This document shows, piece by piece, positions 17,866 through 26,644 of a stretch of 64,000 bases of DNA. A program made the translations under genes and the position numbers. The stretch covers positions 248,001 through 312,000 of the forward strand of contig NZ_CYTW01000001.1 in the NCBI RefSeq assembly GCF_001458215.1, written 5' to 3'. Source of the DNA: Shimia thalassica (GTDB lineage: Bacteria; Pseudomonadota; Alphaproteobacteria; Rhodobacterales; Rhodobacteraceae). Positions within the stretch are counted from its first letter, which is position 1. Each line of letters starts with the position of its first letter. A model generated the notes under the pieces. That model had not been told where the DNA came from. It searched no databases and was given only the letters and a program-made list of their open reading frames with translations.

Positions 17866-18849
17866 CTAGCGCCGGTACGCCTGAGGAGAGCGCCCTGTCC
17901 AGCGTTTGAAGGCGCGGCTGAAATGCGCGGGATCGCTGTAGCCGATTTGAAACGCCACCTCGGTAATTGATAAATCGGTTTCCCTGAGCAGGCTCGACGA
18001 CTTTTTATACCGGACGCGGTCCAGCAGTTTTCGGTAGGTCAGCCCCATACCTTCGAGTTCCCGTTGCAGGCTTCGGGTGCTGCAGCCAACGATCTCGGCC
18101 ATACCGGAAATGTCGGTCTGCCCATCCAGAAGCCGCATGCTTGCCACGCCTTCAAGAGACTCGATGCCGGCGTTTTTATCACGGGCACTGGCCTCGGCAA
18201 AAACATCGGTTTTCGTCAGCGGGCGACCAAGCGCTATTTTGCGGGGCTTCCACAGAAGGTCGCGGGGGATGGCCACCGCAACCCCGTGTCCACCATACCG
18301 GCATTCACAGTTCAGCGTTTCGGACAGACCTCGCGTATTCTTGTCTTGGGGATAGAAAAACTGGACCCAGTCCGGTTGCCAGTCACTTCCGAGATAAAGC
18401 CGGACAATACTCAGCATGACGGGAAGGATGTGGTCGGCATGAACACGACCGTCTGCCTCTCTCATCATTGGATGTTCGTATGTCCAGATCGCATGCTGGT
18501 TTTGGGTATGAACCCGCATGGCGCCCATATTCTGATGCACGCCACGTGTTTTGTGCAGGCGATAGATAGCCTCGTAAAGAGTGGGCGCTTCTGTGGCGTA
18601 GTTGGTCCAAAGCCCATAAGAACCGGGTGTCATCGACTGCCCCACGCGCAACCCGAACAGCCTGTCCCCCAATTCAACGCTCGCATGTGTAAACAGCGAA
18701 ATCATCTGCTGCATGGGGATTTGTGAATCCTGATTGTCGATCAGGGCAAGAGGCAATCCGGCGCGCGCAAACACCCGGTGGAGCAGAAAGCTGCCGCCCA
18801 TTTCTTCAACCAAAGCGGGAAGAGGGCCCATGCCACGGGCGTTCGTCAT
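17866..18849 (-). CDS. AraC-family transcriptional regulator
   Basis: A 327-residue regulator with an N-terminal arabinose-binding-like effector domain (about residues 10-200) and a C-terminal double helix-turn-helix. The latter is marked by LLRETDLSITEVAFQIGYSDPAHFSRAFKRWTGRSPQAYRR, a textbook AraC signature. The ATG at 18849 was chosen; a TTG at 18870 would add seven residues, and neither has a strong ribosome site. It is divergent from the sulfatase gene (180 bp between starts), which is its most likely target. Confidence 0.9.
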   Translation of the reverse strand: MTNARGMGPLPALVEEMGGSFLLHRVFARAGLPLALIDNQDSQIPMQQMISLFTHASVELGDRLFGLRVGQSMTPGSYGLWTNYATEAPTLYEAIYRLHKTRGVHQNMGAMRVHTQNQHAIWTYEHPMMREADGRVHADHILPVMLSIVRLYLGSDWQPDWVQFFYPQDKNTRGLSETLNCECRYGGHGVAVAIPRDLLWKPRKIALGRPLTKTDVFAEASARDKNAGIESLEGVASMRLLDGQTDISGMAEIVGCSTRSLQRELEGMGLTYRKLLDRVRYKKSSSLLRETDLSITEVAFQIGYSDPAHFSRAFKRWTGRSPQAYRR

Positions 18850-19029
18850 GGGTATAAAGGTATTGGTCAAAAAGCAAAAATCCGGAAAATGGCATAAAAT
18901 GGCATGCGGCGATCAGTCGCCCGATGCATACACATCGGAACCGCTGCGCTCAACCGAAACTTGCCAGAATGCAAAGTGGTGTTACTCTCGTTTTGTACGA
19001 GATTGTTTTTTCTACAGGGAAGGTTTCCG

Positions 19030-20616
19030 ATGAATCCACGATTTACATCTTTAGTTTCCAGCTTGAGAGGCGTGTCAGGCGGCATCATTGCCGGTGTGAT
19101 GCTGGCGCTGCCCGTCTCGGCGGAAACTGAACAGCCAAACATACTTGTGATCTGGGGCGATGATATCGGCCAGTCAAACATTTCGGCCTACACGATGGGT
19201 ATGATGGGGTATCAAACTCCGAATATCGACCGTGTTGCCAAAGAAGGCATGATCTTCACTGACTACTATGGTGAACAGTCCTGTACCGCGGGTCGCTCGT
19301 CCTTCATCATGGGCCAGTCGGTGTTCCGTACAGGTCTTTCCAAAGTCGGGATGCCGGGTGCCAAAGAAGGTATGCAGATCGAAGACCCAACCATTGCGGG
19401 TTTGCTCAAGGCGCAAGGGTATGCCACAGGTCAGTTCGGCAAGAACCACCTGGGTGACCGCGATGAAATGCTGCCCACCAACCACGGCTTTGACGAGTTT
19501 TTTGGCAACCTCTATCACCTTAATGCTGAAGAAGAGCCCGAGAACGAAGACTATCCGCAGAACCCTGAGTTCCGCGAGCGTTTTGGCCCGCGTGGCGTGA
19601 TCAAGTCATCTGCTGATGGCACGATCGAAGACACTGGTCCTCTGACCAAGAAACGCATGGAAACTGTTGATGACGAAACCGCTGCGGCGGCGATCGACTT
19701 CATCAAACGCCAAGAAGAAGCTGGCGTTCCATGGTTTGTTTGGTGGTCGGGTACACGGATGCACTTCCGTACGCACGTCAAAGACGAGATGCGCCTGAAA
19801 GCCGATGAACTGGCCGGAAGACATCTGGACGAGTATCAGGCGGGCATGGTCGAGCATGACCTGCACATCGGTCAGTTCCTTGATCTGCTGGACGAGTTGG
19901 GCATCGCTGACAACACCATCGTTCACTATTCGACCGACAACGGTCCTCACATGAACAGCTGGCCTGATGCCGCAATGACACCGTTCCGTGGTGAAAAGAA
20001 CACCAACTGGGAAGGTGGCTGGCGCGTGCCGTCGATGGTGCGTTGGCCTGGTAAAATCGAAGCTGGTTCGATCAGCAACGAAATCATGCACCACATGGAC
20101 TGGTTGCCAACTTATGTTGCAGCCGCCGGTAACCCGGACATCAAGGAACAGCTTCTTGAGGGTGGCGTACAAGCGATCGGTCGCGAGTACAAAGTACACC
20201 TGGATGGCTACAATTTCCTGCCATATCTGACTGGCGAAGCAGACTCTGGTCCGCGTCACGAGATTTTCTACTTCTCTGATGACGGTGACCTGACCGCGCT
20301 GCGCTATGACGACTGGAAGGCCGTTTTCCTGGAGCACCGCTATCCACAGACACTGCGTGCCTGGGCCGAGCCTTGGACAGAGCTGCGTATTCCGCTGTTG
20401 TTCAACCTGCGTCGTGATCCCTATGAGCGTTCGAACATTACATCGAACACATATTGGGACTGGTATCTGGACCGCGTTTACCTGCTGCTTCCAGCTGCAG
20501 AGTACACATCGAAATTCCTGGCTACGTTTGAGGAATTCCCACCACGTCAGAAGCCCGGAAGCTTCACAATCGGGGATGCCAAAGACAAGATCTATAGCCA
20601 GATCGGGTCCAAGTAA
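19030..20616 (+). CDS. Periplasmic type I sulfatase (formylglycine-dependent)
   Basis: A 528-residue secreted sulfatase. The start at 19030 has GGGAAGG seven bases upstream and yields a signal peptide ending near VSAETEQ. The N-terminal metal site is NILVIWGDDIGQSN. The formylglycine motif is SCTAGRSS (Cys85 in the C-x-A-x-R pattern), so the protein is cysteine-type and needs a formylglycine-generating enzyme, which is not encoded in this window. A second metal/substrate region, STDNGPHMNSW, is present. It acts on sulfate esters (substrate unknown) in the periplasm. A strong hairpin follows the gene. Confidence 0.93.
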   Translation: MNPRFTSLVSSLRGVSGGIIAGVMLALPVSAETEQPNILVIWGDDIGQSNISAYTMGMMGYQTPNIDRVAKEGMIFTDYYGEQSCTAGRSSFIMGQSVFRTGLSKVGMPGAKEGMQIEDPTIAGLLKAQGYATGQFGKNHLGDRDEMLPTNHGFDEFFGNLYHLNAEEEPENEDYPQNPEFRERFGPRGVIKSSADGTIEDTGPLTKKRMETVDDETAAAAIDFIKRQEEAGVPWFVWWSGTRMHFRTHVKDEMRLKADELAGRHLDEYQAGMVEHDLHIGQFLDLLDELGIADNTIVHYSTDNGPHMNSWPDAAMTPFRGEKNTNWEGGWRVPSMVRWPGKIEAGSISNEIMHHMDWLPTYVAAAGNPDIKEQLLEGGVQAIGREYKVHLDGYNFLPYLTGEADSGPRHEIFYFSDDGDLTALRYDDWKAVFLEHRYPQTLRAWAEPWTELRIPLLFNLRRDPYERSNITSNTYWDWYLDRVYLLLPAAEYTSKFLATFEEFPPRQKPGSFTIGDAKDKIYSQIGSK

Positions 20617-20634
20617 TCCCACCACATAATTATG

Positions 20635-20664
20635 TGCCGCCCCTCAACTTTTTGCGGGGCGGCA
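20635..20664 (+). terminator. Hairpin terminator after the sulfatase gene
   Basis: TGCCGCCCC (20635-20643) and GGGGCGGCA (20656-20664) form a perfect 9-bp GC-rich stem with a 12-base loop. Only a short T-stretch (TTTACGTT) follows, so it may be a partial terminator that sets a lower expression level for the downstream genes. Confidence 0.6.
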
Positions 20665-20711
20665 TTTACGTTAAACTGACAGCAAGTTTTTCTGTGATAC
20701 TGGAGCACATA

Positions 20712-21707
20712 ATGTTTCCCCATAAATCCGCTTTAATGTCGATGTTGACCGGTGCTTTGATATTCACGGTTTCCGGCGCATTCGCCGACCCGCTTCCATC
20801 TTGGAATGACACCGATGCTAAATCCCGGATCATTTCCTTTGTCGAAACCGTGACGGACCCGGCCTCTCCTGACTATGTTACGCCTGCGGACCGGATCGCG
20901 ACATTTGACAACGATGGTACGCTTTGGGCCGAACAGCCCCTGTATTTTCAACTGATCTTTGCAGTCGAAGATGTCGCCCGACGCGCCAAAGATGATCCGT
21001 CTTTTGCATCGACGGATGCACTCAAGGCCGCGGCGGCACGCGACTATGAAGCGGCATTGGCGCTGGGGAAGACGGGGCTTCTGGAAATCCTCGCGGCGTC
21101 ACATGCCAATATGTCTTTGGATCAATTCAACGAGGCCGTCGCGATTTGGCTGGATACCGCACGCCACCCGAAAACGGGGCGTTCCTATGACGAGATGGTC
21201 TATCAGCCCATGCTGGAATTGCTGCGCTATCTGCGTGACGAAGACTTCAGCACATATATTGTCTCGGGTGGTGGTATTCAGTTCATGCGTGTTTTCGCAG
21301 AAGACGTCTATGGTATCCCGCCTCAACAAATCGTCGGAAGCTCGACAACCTCGACATACGAAGTGATCGATGGGGTGCCTACGATTATGAAGGGCGCGGA
21401 TCTGTTCTTTAATGATGACAAAGAGGGCAAACCCGTTGGCATCATGCACCACATCGGCAAGCGCCCGATTTTTGCGGGTGGAAACTCTGACGGTGATTTT
21501 CAAATGCTTGAATTCACCACATCCGGAGAAGGCCCGAGTTTCGCCCTTTATGTGCATCACACCGATGCCGAGCGGGAATGGGCGTATGACCGTGAGGGGC
21601 ATATTGGCGTGCTCAATCGTGGTCTGGACGAATCCGAAGAGCGCGGATGGCTGGTCATTGACATGGCAACTGACTGGGGCACGATATTCCCCGCAACTTC
21701 ACAGTAA
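20712..21707 (+). CDS. Exported HAD-superfamily phosphatase-like hydrolase
   Basis: A 331-residue protein with a signal peptide (start at 20712, GGAG six bases upstream, cleavage after GAFA). It carries HAD motif I as ATFDNDGTLW (nucleophile Asp66, Asp68), motif II in IVSGGGIQFM, and a late GNSDGDFQML acidic motif III/IV. The family resembles phosphoserine-phosphatase-like HADs found beside sulfatase and MoxR/VWA genes. The substrate is unknown; removal of phosphate in the periplasm is the general inference. It lies 12 bp before the MoxR gene and so probably belongs to the same transcript. Confidence 0.82.
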   Translation: MFPHKSALMSMLTGALIFTVSGAFADPLPSWNDTDAKSRIISFVETVTDPASPDYVTPADRIATFDNDGTLWAEQPLYFQLIFAVEDVARRAKDDPSFASTDALKAAAARDYEAALALGKTGLLEILAASHANMSLDQFNEAVAIWLDTARHPKTGRSYDEMVYQPMLELLRYLRDEDFSTYIVSGGGIQFMRVFAEDVYGIPPQQIVGSSTTSTYEVIDGVPTIMKGADLFFNDDKEGKPVGIMHHIGKRPIFAGGNSDGDFQMLEFTTSGEGPSFALYVHHTDAEREWAYDREGHIGVLNRGLDESEERGWLVIDMATDWGTIFPATSQ

Positions 21708-21719
21708 CGGGGCCGTTTC

Positions 21720-22703
21720 ATGACTGCACATGAACAGATCATTTCGTTGACCGAGCGTATGGGCGACTCGATCATCGGACAAAAGCACGTGATCGAAAGA
21801 TTGGTAATTGGGCTTCTGGCAAACGGTAACCTGTTGCTCGAAGGCTTGCCGGGTCTGGCCAAAACCCGTGCGGTCAAAGCGATGTCGACAAATCTGGAAG
21901 CAGACTTCAGCCGCATCCAGTTCACTCCGGACCTGTTGCCCTCCGATGTGACGGGAACAGAGGTCTATCACCAAGCCGGCGGGACAGCGGAATTCCGGTT
22001 CGAACCCGGACCGATTTTTGCCAACATCGTCTTGGCAGATGAAATCAACCGCGCCCCCGCCAAAGTTCAGGCAGCCCTCTTGGAAGCGATGGAAGAACGG
22101 CAGGTCACGGTTGCGGGGACAACGCACAAAATGCCGCCGCTGTTTATTGTGATGGCAACACAGAACCCGATTGAACAAGAGGGCACCTATCCCCTTCCCG
22201 AGGCCCAGATGGACCGGTTCCTGATGAAAGTTGTCATCGAGTATCCGCCTGTCGAAGACGAGGTCGAAGTGATCCGTCTGGTCCGTGGAGAAGAGCAACG
22301 CAAGAATGCGCCAAAGAAAGACGGAAGCGACAAGCCTGTCATGATCCCGCAAGAGGCCGTGTTCGAAGCGCGCGCCGAAATCGGCCAGATACACGTGGCC
22401 GAAGCCATCGACCGCTACATTGCCGATATTGTGCAGGCCACGCGGACACCCGGGGTGCTGGATGCCGATCTGGCGCGCTGGATCGAAATCGGGGCGTCCC
22501 CGCGTGCGTCTCTTGGTCTGGACAAAAGCAGCAGGGCACATGCCTGGTTGAAGCAGCGCGATTACGTTGATCCGGAAGATGTTCGGGCGATTGCGACGGA
22601 CGTTCTGCGACACCGGATCGCCCTAAGCTATGAGGCGCAGGGGGACGGGATGACCAGCGAACAGGTGATCGACCGAATTCTGACGCTCGTCGCACTGCCC
22701 TGA
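21720..22703 (+). CDS. MoxR-family AAA+ ATPase
   Basis: A 327-residue AAA+ protein with Walker A GLPGLAKT, Walker B IVLADEINRAPAKVQAALLEAMEERQ and sensor 1 VMATQNPIEQEG, all typical of MoxR. MoxR ATPases work with VWA-domain proteins as chaperones in metalloenzyme or envelope-protein maturation. It heads a tight operon with DUF58, DUF4381, two VWA proteins and a BatD-like protein. Confidence 0.93.
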   Translation: MTAHEQIISLTERMGDSIIGQKHVIERLVIGLLANGNLLLEGLPGLAKTRAVKAMSTNLEADFSRIQFTPDLLPSDVTGTEVYHQAGGTAEFRFEPGPIFANIVLADEINRAPAKVQAALLEAMEERQVTVAGTTHKMPPLFIVMATQNPIEQEGTYPLPEAQMDRFLMKVVIEYPPVEDEVEVIRLVRGEEQRKNAPKKDGSDKPVMIPQEAVFEARAEIGQIHVAEAIDRYIADIVQATRTPGVLDADLARWIEIGASPRASLGLDKSSRAHAWLKQRDYVDPEDVRAIATDVLRHRIALSYEAQGDGMTSEQVIDRILTLVALP

Positions 22704-22711
22704 GGCGGGTC

Positions 22712-23659
22712 ATGACCGTCGGGGATCATACCAAATCAGACGATCCGCGCATTCGTGTGGATCTCGCGCATTTGCGTGGGTTTGAACGTCACGCGCGCTC
22801 GATCTCGTTTCTGCCGAAACAGCCGGCCCGCTCGGCGTTGAACGGACGTCATGCATCGCGTTTGCGCGGGCGTGGCCTGAATTTTGAAGAATTGCGCAAT
22901 TACCAGCACGGCGATGACATCCGGACCATTGACTGGAAGGTGACCGCCCGCACGGGCGAGCCCTATGTGCGGGTCTATACCGAAGAACGGGATCGGCCAG
23001 CGTTGCTTTTGGTGGACCAGCGCATGAGCATGTTCTTTGGAACATCGCGCAATATGAAATCCGTGACGGCGGCAGAGGCAGCGGCGCTTGCGGCTTGGCG
23101 CCTGCGGTTGCAAGGCGACCGTGTCGGGGGGCTTATCTTCGGGGACGCGCGCGTAGCCGAGTTGCCCCCACGCGCAAGCGGTGTGGCCCTTAACAGGTTC
23201 CTCTCGGTTCTGGCGGATGCGAATGGTCTTTTGGATTCGGGGTTGGAAGTGCCGGAACCCATGTCCTTGAACCAACAGCTTGAGGCTGCAGTACGTATCG
23301 CAAAGACAGGAATGATGATCCTGATATTTAGCGATTTTCATGGTGTGGATGCGCGCAGCGATAAATTGATCCGGCGTCTGACACAGCATAATGATGTGCT
23401 GGCGTTTCCTATCACAGATCCGGCCGGACGTGATCTACCGGATGAATTTCGCCTGATTGCCTCGGACGGTCGCCTTCAGGTCGATCTGGATACCGCCAAA
23501 GAAGACACGCGGGTTCAAATCGCAGACCTGTTCGACAAACGGATCGGTCGGGTTCTTGACTGGAGCCGCAAATACGGCGTTCCGGTTCTGCCCCTTACAT
23601 CAGCGGAAGAAACGCTGCCTCAGATGCTAAGCCTGTTCGGCGCAAGGGGGCGCGGATGA
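22712..23659 (+). CDS. DUF58 domain protein
   Basis: A 315-residue protein with the DUF58 signature around GRGLNFEELRNYQHGDDIRTIDWKVTARTGEPYVRVYTEERDR, followed by a degenerate VWA-like fold (LLLVDQRMSM). It always accompanies MoxR in this kind of operon and probably links the ATPase to the VWA proteins. Its start is 8 bp after the MoxR stop. Confidence 0.9.
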   Translation: MTVGDHTKSDDPRIRVDLAHLRGFERHARSISFLPKQPARSALNGRHASRLRGRGLNFEELRNYQHGDDIRTIDWKVTARTGEPYVRVYTEERDRPALLLVDQRMSMFFGTSRNMKSVTAAEAAALAAWRLRLQGDRVGGLIFGDARVAELPPRASGVALNRFLSVLADANGLLDSGLEVPEPMSLNQQLEAAVRIAKTGMMILIFSDFHGVDARSDKLIRRLTQHNDVLAFPITDPAGRDLPDEFRLIASDGRLQVDLDTAKEDTRVQIADLFDKRIGRVLDWSRKYGVPVLPLTSAEETLPQMLSLFGARGRG

Positions 23660-24138
23660 CGCCAGAGGACTTTGAGGGCAAGAACCTTGTTGAATTGCTC
23701 GACATGCTCGAACCCGTTCCTGAACCCGCAGCGATCTCGATGTGGCCACAAACGCAAGGCTGGCTTTTCCTTCTGTTGGTTGTGGGGCTGCTGGCGCTTT
23801 GGGGGTGGTTAAAGTGGCGGGATCACCATCGTGCCAATGCCTATCGCCGTGCAGCGCTTGTCGCGTTGAACGATGCCGGTGATGATCCGGTGAGGATCGC
23901 CGAGATCCTGCGCCGCACTGCCGTAATCGGATTTTCAAGAGAAGCCGTTGCCGGATTGGCAGGGCAGGATTGGCTGCGTTTTCTGGATCGCAACTGTGCC
24001 CAAGGTGGGTTTGACAGTGACCTCGGCCGCAAGATGATCGCGGCCCCCTATCAAAGTGGTGCGACAGAAGAGGTTCCCGGTTTGCAGGCATTGGCCAAGG
24101 TCTGGGTGAAGTCCCATCAAGCAGAAGGGGCTGCATGA
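23656..24138 (+). CDS. DUF4381 membrane protein
   Basis: A 160-residue protein. One membrane segment (GWLFLLLVVGLLALWGWLKW, about residues 35-54) is preceded by a Pro-rich stretch and followed by a cytoplasmic helical domain with FSREAVAGLAGQDWLRFLD. This layout is typical of DUF4381 proteins in MoxR/VWA operons. The start overlaps the DUF58 stop by four bases and the stop overlaps the next gene likewise. Confidence 0.85.
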   Translation: MTPEDFEGKNLVELLDMLEPVPEPAAISMWPQTQGWLFLLLVVGLLALWGWLKWRDHHRANAYRRAALVALNDAGDDPVRIAEILRRTAVIGFSREAVAGLAGQDWLRFLDRNCAQGGFDSDLGRKMIAAPYQSGATEEVPGLQALAKVWVKSHQAEGAA

Positions 24139-25118
24139 TGTTGTCTCTGGCTTTTCCATACGCGTTGTTGTTGCTGCCACTGCCATATCTGGTGTGGCGT
24201 TTTATGCCGCCCTATCACACCAAAAGCGCCGCCATTCGCATACCTTTTTTCCGCGAAATCACCGAGGCAACGGGGCTATCGCCCCGCGATGGGGCGTCGG
24301 TTCTGATGCGTCAGCGTTTGCAGACCATCGCGGCAATCCTGTGTTGGGGACTGGTGGTGGTGGGCCTCGCGCGCCCAGAGTTGCTGGGCCAGAAAATCAA
24401 CATGGAAAAAGCGGCTCGTGACATGATGCTCGCCGTGGATATCTCGGGATCAATGGATGCGCGCGATATGCGGGACGCAGACGGCAAGCCCCTTCAAAGA
24501 CTGCAAATGGTCAAGGATGTTGTCGGCGATTTTATCTCGGAAAGAGACGGGGACCGGATTGGTCTGATTGTGCTTGGCACCAAGGCTTATGTTCAAACCC
24601 CCTTTACCGAAGACCTGCAAAGTACAGCCGAGCTTTTGAATGAAACCCAGGTCGGCATGGCGGGACCCGACACCGCGATAGGGGATGCCATTGGTCTTTC
24701 CATTCGCACCTTCGAAAGTAGTGAGGTCGATCAGCGTCTTTTGGTGCTGTTGTCGGATGGGGCCGATACGTCCAGCATGATGAGCCCCGTCAATGCCGCC
24801 GAAATTGCAGCGCAGGAAGGCGTGTCGATCTACACCATAGGTGTCGGCAATCCCTCTGGGTCGGGCGATGACCGAGTTGATCTTGGTGCGCTAGAAGACG
24901 TCGCAAAACGAGGGGGCGGGGCCTTTTACTACGCCGAAGACAAAGAAGGGCTGGCCAATATCTATGCCGAGATTGAGGCGCTTAACCCGCGTATCACCGA
25001 AACCGTGACTTTCCAGCCGCGCCAGCCCCTTGGCTGGATCGCATTCGGGCTTTCGATGCTGATCGCCTTTTTGACTTCAGCATGGCTGCATTTCAAAACC
25101 CGTCGGAGGGGCGCGTGA
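24135..25118 (+). CDS. VWA-domain membrane protein, BatA-like
   Basis: A 327-residue protein with two N-terminal and one C-terminal membrane segments around a von Willebrand A domain. The MIDAS motif DISGSMDARD and later LLSDGADTSS are intact, so divalent-metal-dependent binding is expected. It resembles BatA of aerotolerance-type operons. Translation is coupled to both neighbours (ATGA at the start, TGATG at the end). Confidence 0.9.
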   Translation: MMLSLAFPYALLLLPLPYLVWRFMPPYHTKSAAIRIPFFREITEATGLSPRDGASVLMRQRLQTIAAILCWGLVVVGLARPELLGQKINMEKAARDMMLAVDISGSMDARDMRDADGKPLQRLQMVKDVVGDFISERDGDRIGLIVLGTKAYVQTPFTEDLQSTAELLNETQVGMAGPDTAIGDAIGLSIRTFESSEVDQRLLVLLSDGADTSSMMSPVNAAEIAAQEGVSIYTIGVGNPSGSGDDRVDLGALEDVAKRGGGAFYYAEDKEGLANIYAEIEALNPRITETVTFQPRQPLGWIAFGLSMLIAFLTSAWLHFKTRRRGA

Positions 25119-26644
25119 TGCAGACGCTTCTGGATATCCTTGCGGTGTTTCATTTTTTGAGACCGCTTTGGTTGCTGGCTTTGCCCTTGATTGTGTGGGT
25201 TTGGTATCGGGTGCGCAAACCGCGCAATGCCGGCGCCGCGACAAGTGAAAAAATCGCACCGCATTTGGCCGAGGCATTGACCGTTGGCAGCACTGGCACA
25301 AAACGCCTTCAACCGATTGACGGTGTCGTTCTTTCAATGATCCTGATGACACTGGCCGCTGCCGGCCCAACATGGAGCAGGGTTGAGAACCCGTTTTTAT
25401 CCCAGACGGCATCAATGGCTGTCGCACTTGAAGTTAGCCGCTCGATGGAAGCGCCCGATTTGCCGCCAAACCGTCTGGATCGTGCAAAATTCAAAGTGCT
25501 CGATCTGATCGAGCGGCGCGCAGGTGCCCGGACCGCATTGTTTGCCTATGCGGGATCGGCCCACCGCGTGGCCCCATTGACCGAAGATCCGAACATTTTG
25601 CGAGCGATGCTTGATGGGTTGTCTCCCAAGGTTATGCCGTCCGATGGAAACAACGTCACGGCGGCTCTTGAACTTGCACGTGCGGAGCTTTCCAAAACCG
25701 AAACGCCGGGTACAATTCTGTTGGTTCTGGACAGTATCGACCGCGCGGATCTTGCAGCGCTGCAACCAACCGAAGGGGGCGCCCCTGTTGTTGTGTTGTT
25801 TGCAGCGCCAGAAACAGAACCCTTGGGGGCTTTGGAAGAGATGGCCAGCAGCTCTGTCATCCGGCTGACGGCGGATGAAAGTGATCTGAACAAGATCGAA
25901 CGTGCTGCCGAATCTGCCTATCGCGCGGCGCTTCTGGGCGATGACCGGCTGGATTGGGAAGATCGGGGATGGGTTTTTGCATGGCCTGCGGCGTTGATCT
26001 TGTTGCTGTGGTTCCGGCAGGGGTGGACGATGCGCTGGGCTTTGGCGCTGTTATTGCTGGGCAACTTGTTTGCACCGAATACAGCCCGCGCAGATGTGGT
26101 CGATTGGTTCCTGACACCCGACCAGCAAGCCATGGTGGCCTACAACAATAAGGAATATGCTGACGCGGCGGAACTGTTTCTCGATCCCATGTGGCGGGCA
26201 TTGGCGCTGTTCAAATCGGGCCAATATCCCGAGGCCGCAGATGTCTATAGCCGGATGGACACGGCCGAAGCCGCCTTTGGCGAGGGCATGGCGCGCACGC
26301 GAAACAGAGAATACCGGCCTGCGATTGCGGCCTATACCAAAGCGCTGGAGTTACAGCCGGACTTTCCCGAGGCGCAACATAACCTCGAAGTGACCACATA
26401 TGTTCTCGAGTATGTAGAAAGCGCGCGCGAAGCCAGTGATACCGGTGAAGACAGCGGGATTGGTGCCGACGATGTGGTTTATGACAACGAGGCGGATCGC
26501 GGCGCCGACACACAGACGGATTTCTCGCAAGAAGAAAAGCCCGTTTTCAAAAGCACAGAACAATGGATGCGTTCGGTGGATACCGAAATGGGGGATTTTC
26601 TGCGATCCCGCTTTTTGCTCGAAGCGTCAGGAGGCAACCAATGA
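25118..26644 (+). CDS. VWA and TPR membrane protein, BatB/BatC-like fusion
   Basis: A 508-residue protein. N-terminal membrane segments lead into a VWA domain whose MIDAS position reads ALEVSRSMEAPD, with glutamate instead of the usual first aspartate, so metal binding may be weakened. After a second membrane segment (about residues 285-315) come TPR units (AVALFKSGQYPEAADVYSR-like and RPAIAAYTKALELQPDFPEAQHNLE) and an acidic tail. This combines what are separate BatB and BatC proteins elsewhere. The start at 25118 shares one base with the BatA stop; the longer frame from 25082 is an out-of-context extension. Confidence 0.87.
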   Translation: MQTLLDILAVFHFLRPLWLLALPLIVWVWYRVRKPRNAGAATSEKIAPHLAEALTVGSTGTKRLQPIDGVVLSMILMTLAAAGPTWSRVENPFLSQTASMAVALEVSRSMEAPDLPPNRLDRAKFKVLDLIERRAGARTALFAYAGSAHRVAPLTEDPNILRAMLDGLSPKVMPSDGNNVTAALELARAELSKTETPGTILLVLDSIDRADLAALQPTEGGAPVVVLFAAPETEPLGALEEMASSSVIRLTADESDLNKIERAAESAYRAALLGDDRLDWEDRGWVFAWPAALILLLWFRQGWTMRWALALLLLGNLFAPNTARADVVDWFLTPDQQAMVAYNNKEYADAAELFLDPMWRALALFKSGQYPEAADVYSRMDTAEAAFGEGMARTRNREYRPAIAAYTKALELQPDFPEAQHNLEVTTYVLEYVESAREASDTGEDSGIGADDVVYDNEADRGADTQTDFSQEEKPVFKSTEQWMRSVDTEMGDFLRSRFLLEASGGNQ

